A DNA stretch of 64,000 bases. Source: Chloroherpetonaceae bacterium. GTDB lineage: Bacteria > Bacteroidota > Chlorobiia > Chlorobiales > Thermochlorobacteraceae. A program made the translations under genes and the position numbers. The stretch lies in assembly GCA_033763895.1 (NCBI GenBank), contig JANRJQ010000004.1, forward strand, positions 372,001 to 436,000, written 5' to 3'. Below, piece by piece: positions 61,185 through 64,000 of the stretch. Each line of letters begins with the position of its first letter. Positions within the stretch are counted from its first letter, which is position 1. The notes under the pieces were generated by a model. It did not search any database. It was given only the letters and a program-made list of their open reading frames with translations, and was not told the DNA's origin.

Positions 61185-62507
61185 TCAATCGTTTAAGATA
61201 AGTTCATCTGCATCCTCACATAATTCATAGCCTGCAACGACAACTTTTTCCCCTCCCGAAAGTCCTGAGAGAATCTCAAAGTCGTCTGGATTTTGACGAC
61301 CAATTTTGATCACTCTCTTTTTTGCAGTTCGCTCATCATTAGAAAGAGCATAAATCCATTGACCCCCTGTTTTTTGATAGAAGTCTCCTCGCTCGATCTG
61401 AACTGCTTGAAGTTGCTCTCCAAGTTCTAATCGAATCTGAATGCTTTGCCCTCGACGAATTCCAGCCGGCGTGTTTTCAAATTGAAAATCGACTTCAAAG
61501 CGGCCGTTGCGAACCTCGGGAAAAACCTTCGACAGGGTAAGCATTATCTTATTTCCTTCAATCGTGGCAACCGCTTTTTGCCCTTCATATACCCGACTGA
61601 TATAATATTCATCTACAGGAGCTCGAATCTTAAATGCATACTCTGAATCAATCTGCCCCACGCGCTCTCCGCTCACCACGGCTTTTCCAACTTGATCTGT
61701 AATGGCAGTTAGTATTCCGGGCATAGCGGCGCGAACCATTAAGTTTTCAACGCTTGATTTCACAGCTTCCAAGTTTAATTTTAAACGCTGCATTGATTCT
61801 TCAATCTGATTGAGTTGATTTTCTCTAAAGAGTGAATCTTGCTTGAATGCCAGTTGCGAAAGCGCAAATCTTTTCTCCAATTCATTCAGCCTGTTTTCTG
61901 CTTGTTCAAACTCTTGACTTGAGACTAACTTTTGACGGTGGAGCAACAGCAAGCGGTTAAAAGCACTTTTCTGTTCCGTCAGTTGTGCTTCGATCTGGAT
62001 ACACTCGCCTCGCCTTGCAATAGTATTTTGTTCCATCAAAATTCTTGTATTGCGAAGGTTGCTCATTTGTTCAAAGATTTGAGATTCTCTCGTGGTGGCA
62101 TCGAGCAAGAATGCCGCATTGGAAAGTTTAAGTATTAAATCTCCTTGTTTTACCTGTGCCCCCTGTTCTAAATAAACTTTCTCAATTTGCCCCCCTTGAA
62201 TCAGATCTAAGTAGAATGTGGTTTTTGGAAAAACATTTCCGCTAAGAGGAATAAATTCCTGAAATTGCCCAACTTTTACTTCACTGATTAAAAGTTTTGA
62301 CCGCTCAACCTTTTTTTTGGAGCTTCCTCGATAAATCAAACCAAAAATAATTGCGAGTGAGAGAACGGCAGAAAAAGCTAACAGAGCAATACGCTCTTTG
62401 CTCCAAAACGATTTTTTGATATTTCTATCCATTTTGGAATCCTGATTGATAAAGACTTCACCTTCAATGGAACTCATTGCGCTGCGCTCATCGATTTCGC
62501 TTGACAT
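61185..62507 (-). CDS. Periplasmic adaptor (membrane fusion protein) of the ABC export system
   Basis: A membrane anchor (IALLAFSAVLSLAIIFGLIY) is followed by a barrel-sandwich/lipoyl-like segment (VYLEQGAQVKQGDLILKLSN), a long coiled-coil hairpin (residues about 135-245) and a beta-barrel region near the C-terminus (VVVAGYELCEDADELIL). This is the HlyD/MacA architecture. It is the first gene of the ABC operon. A separate outer-membrane channel (TolC type) is not seen in the window. A later ATG (62432) could be the start. Confidence 0.88.
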   Translation of the reverse strand: MSSEIDERSAMSSIEGEVFINQDSKMDRNIKKSFWSKERIALLAFSAVLSLAIIFGLIYRGSSKKKVERSKLLISEVKVGQFQEFIPLSGNVFPKTTFYLDLIQGGQIEKVYLEQGAQVKQGDLILKLSNAAFLLDATTRESQIFEQMSNLRNTRILMEQNTIARRGECIQIEAQLTEQKSAFNRLLLLHRQKLVSSQEFEQAENRLNELEKRFALSQLAFKQDSLFRENQLNQIEESMQRLKLNLEAVKSSVENLMVRAAMPGILTAITDQVGKAVVSGERVGQIDSEYAFKIRAPVDEYYISRVYEGQKAVATIEGNKIMLTLSKVFPEVRNGRFEVDFQFENTPAGIRRGQSIQIRLELGEQLQAVQIERGDFYQKTGGQWIYALSNDERTAKKRVIKIGRQNPDDFEILSGLSGGEKVVVAGYELCEDADELILND

Positions 62508-62821
62508 TTCTCTTCAGGTTTTTTTATTTATGTGAAATTTCATTTCTCTCCCTAATTATGACACCAAAAACGAGGTGGATATTTCAATTCGAATATCAGT
62601 GACGATTTCAACTTTTTATTATATCTGTTCAATTTCTATGCCAAGTCAGAACCCTTATAAAGACTGGAGTTTCATTGAAAATTGACATGTGGTTTAACCA
62701 GCGTCTTCCCTTTGTCCAAGCTTGGACGATTCAACGTCCGCCAATGGACATTCAAAAAATATTTCTTGTATTGATGGGTGAATTCGTGAAGCGTGGTATT
62801 TTATTTTGAACGAATTAAAAC
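62508..62821. promoter_or_regulatory. Divergent control region of about 314 bases between ABC operon and NtrC-type regulator
   Basis: This region separates the adaptor gene from the sigma-54-type regulator gene and should contain promoters for both. I did not find a convincing sigma-54 -24/-12 element (TGGCA-N7-TTGC) by eye. No RNA gene or terminator is visible. Confidence 0.45.
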
Positions 62822-64000
62822 ATGATGCTGAATTCAACTGCAAAACTTCTCATTATCGACGATAATGAAGATGTCCTTTTGGCCGCCAAACTTCTTTTGA
62901 AGCCTTATGTTTCGGAAGTAAAAACAGAAACAAAGCCGGAAAAACTTCCCGAGATCCTCTCTTCCAATTCGTACGATGTTATCTTATTGGATATGAATTT
63001 CACTCGCGATGTCAGCGGCGGCGAAGAGGGGCTGTTTTGGCTAAAAGAAATCATAAAAATCGACCCCACTGCAATTGTAATTATGATTACAGCGTATGGT
63101 GATATTGACCTTGCGGTAAAGGCAATCAAAAGTGGCGCAACTGACTTCATTCAAAAGCCGTGGCAAAATGAACGGCTTTTGGCCACCATTTCTACTTCTC
63201 TCAAACTTCTTGAATCAAAACGCGAAACTGCTTCACTAACCCAAAAAAACAAGGCACTTTCCGAAAATGGAGATCGGCTCTTTTCAGAGTTTCTTGGAAA
63301 ATCTCCAGCGATGGAAAAAATATTTTCTACGATTGAAAAAGTTGCACCGACCGATGCCAATATCTTGATTCAAGGAGAAAACGGCACAGGCAAAGAACTC
63401 GTTGCGAGAGCAATTCACCGGGCTTCGGTAAGGAAGAATGACATATTTCTTGCCGTCGATCTCGGGTCACTCTCTGAAACGCTTTTTGAATCGGAATTAT
63501 TTGGGCACAAAAAGGGTGCATTTACAGATGCAAAGGAAGAGCGGATTGGGCGATTTCTCGCTGCCTCAGGCGGTACACTTTTTTTAGATGAAATTGGCAA
63601 TACACCCTTACACCTTCAGGCGAAACTTCTCTCGGCCTTGCAAAGTCAATCGGTTACTCCGCTTGGCAGCAATCTCTCAAAACCAATCAATGTTCGTCTT
63701 ATCACCGCCACCAATGCCAATTTACATCAGCTTTCACGGGAAAAGTCATTTCGGGAAGATTTGCTTTATCGAATCAATACAATTGAAATTCATTTGCCGC
63801 CGCTCCGAGAGCGAGGTCTTGATATCGCGTTACTTGCCACCCATTTCTTAAATCAATTTGCCACGAAGTACAAGAAAGGGGATATGACCTTTACCCCAGA
63901 AACGATTTCTTTGTTTCAAAAAGCTCGATGGCGAGGAAATGTAAGAGAGCTTCGTCATGCCGTTGAGCGTGCCGTCATTCTTGCAGAATCATCCCTACTG
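62822..64000 (+). CDS. NtrC-family sigma-54-dependent response regulator, 3'-truncated by the window
   Basis: The receiver domain (LLIIDDNEDVLL, phospho-Asp in VILLDMNFTRD, Lys in FIQKPW) is followed by an AAA+ domain with Walker A QGENGTGKELVARAIHR, FGHKKGAFTDAKEER and Walker B GGTLFLDEIGNTPL. The GAFTGA loop reads GAFTDA, a variant I recall from related Bacteroidota regulators. The frame is open to base 64000, so the DNA-binding domain lies outside. ATG 62822 and 62825 are tandem. It is divergent from the ABC operon, its probable target, and a partner kinase may follow. Confidence 0.93.
   Translation, partial: MMLNSTAKLLIIDDNEDVLLAAKLLLKPYVSEVKTETKPEKLPEILSSNSYDVILLDMNFTRDVSGGEEGLFWLKEIIKIDPTAIVIMITAYGDIDLAVKAIKSGATDFIQKPWQNERLLATISTSLKLLESKRETASLTQKNKALSENGDRLFSEFLGKSPAMEKIFSTIEKVAPTDANILIQGENGTGKELVARAIHRASVRKNDIFLAVDLGSLSETLFESELFGHKKGAFTDAKEERIGRFLAASGGTLFLDEIGNTPLHLQAKLLSALQSQSVTPLGSNLSKPINVRLITATNANLHQLSREKSFREDLLYRINTIEIHLPPLRERGLDIALLATHFLNQFATKYKKGDMTFTPETISLFQKARWRGNVRELRHAVERAVILAESSLL

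Noticed and set aside
63481-63540. GAFTDA instead of GAFTGA in the NtrC-type regulator as a sign of lost sigma-54 contact
   Set aside because: GAFTDA is a variant I recall from many Bacteroidota regulators of this class, so the change alone does not suggest loss of function.
1-64000. CRISPR arrays, tRNA or rRNA genes, insertion sequences, prophage
   Set aside because: Scanning the intergenic stretches by eye showed no regularly spaced direct repeats, no tRNA-like GGTTCRA arm with an acceptor stem, no rRNA signatures and no transposase or integrase genes.

Overview
This is AT-rich, gene-dense bacterial chromosome. It most likely comes from the Chlorobiota, from a chlorosome-bearing and oxygen-exposed lineage near Chloroherpeton or Candidatus Thermochlorobacter. 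The strongest evidence is a CsmA chlorosome baseplate gene (35760-36008) with two further small chlorosome-protein-like genes. Around it lie several Bacteroidota/Chlorobiota traits: Bat aerotolerance genes, a SusC/SusD pair, a type IX secretion C-terminal sorting domain and a Ctc-type bL25. An O2-dependent HemF, OxyR beside a rubrerythrin, and two Bat clusters argue against a strictly anaerobic life. No rRNA, tRNA, CRISPR array, insertion sequence or prophage was found.

Layout. 1-3865 (+): end of hemF, batD, batE, tadA. 3879-4745 (-): serine dehydratase alpha subunit. 4860-8832 (+): KdsC-like protein, metG and a trans-sulfuration enzyme. 8834-9346 (-): a toxin-antitoxin pair whose toxin has an in-frame stop. 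9363-16098 (-): proC and the moxR-DUF58-batA-batB-batC aerotolerance operon. 16155-26790: mostly housekeeping genes (tsaD, sppA, lysC, purM), a T9SS-sorted esterase and a DUF2779 double nuclease. 26923-28620: rubrerythrin and divergent oxyR. 28621-33101: a signalling region with a transglutaminase-like protein, a pseudo-cyclase and a receiver-kinase whose phospho-acceptor His is Asn. 33117-38411 (-): the chlorosome locus, with chlorosome protein genes and an unknown gene bracketed by two ArsA/Get3-type ATPases. 38807-46274 (-): sirtuin, TPR protein, DUF4397 lipoprotein, SusD and SusC. 46472-53350 (-): housekeeping genes (pth, purS, pssA, proB, bL25, prs). 53590-57871 (+): lpxD, then a tightly overlapping four-gene cassette (membrane-anchored amidase, second membrane protein, coiled-coil membrane protein, exported protein) built like a lysis or envelope-remodelling module. 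57892-64000: an ABC export system divergent from an NtrC-type regulator that runs off the window.

The observations most worth following are the chlorosome/ArsA locus, the amidase cassette, the KdsC homologue without its nucleophile Asp, the His-to-Asn kinase, the degenerate cyclase and the DUF2779 nuclease. Function calls rest on motifs recognised by eye; no database search was run.
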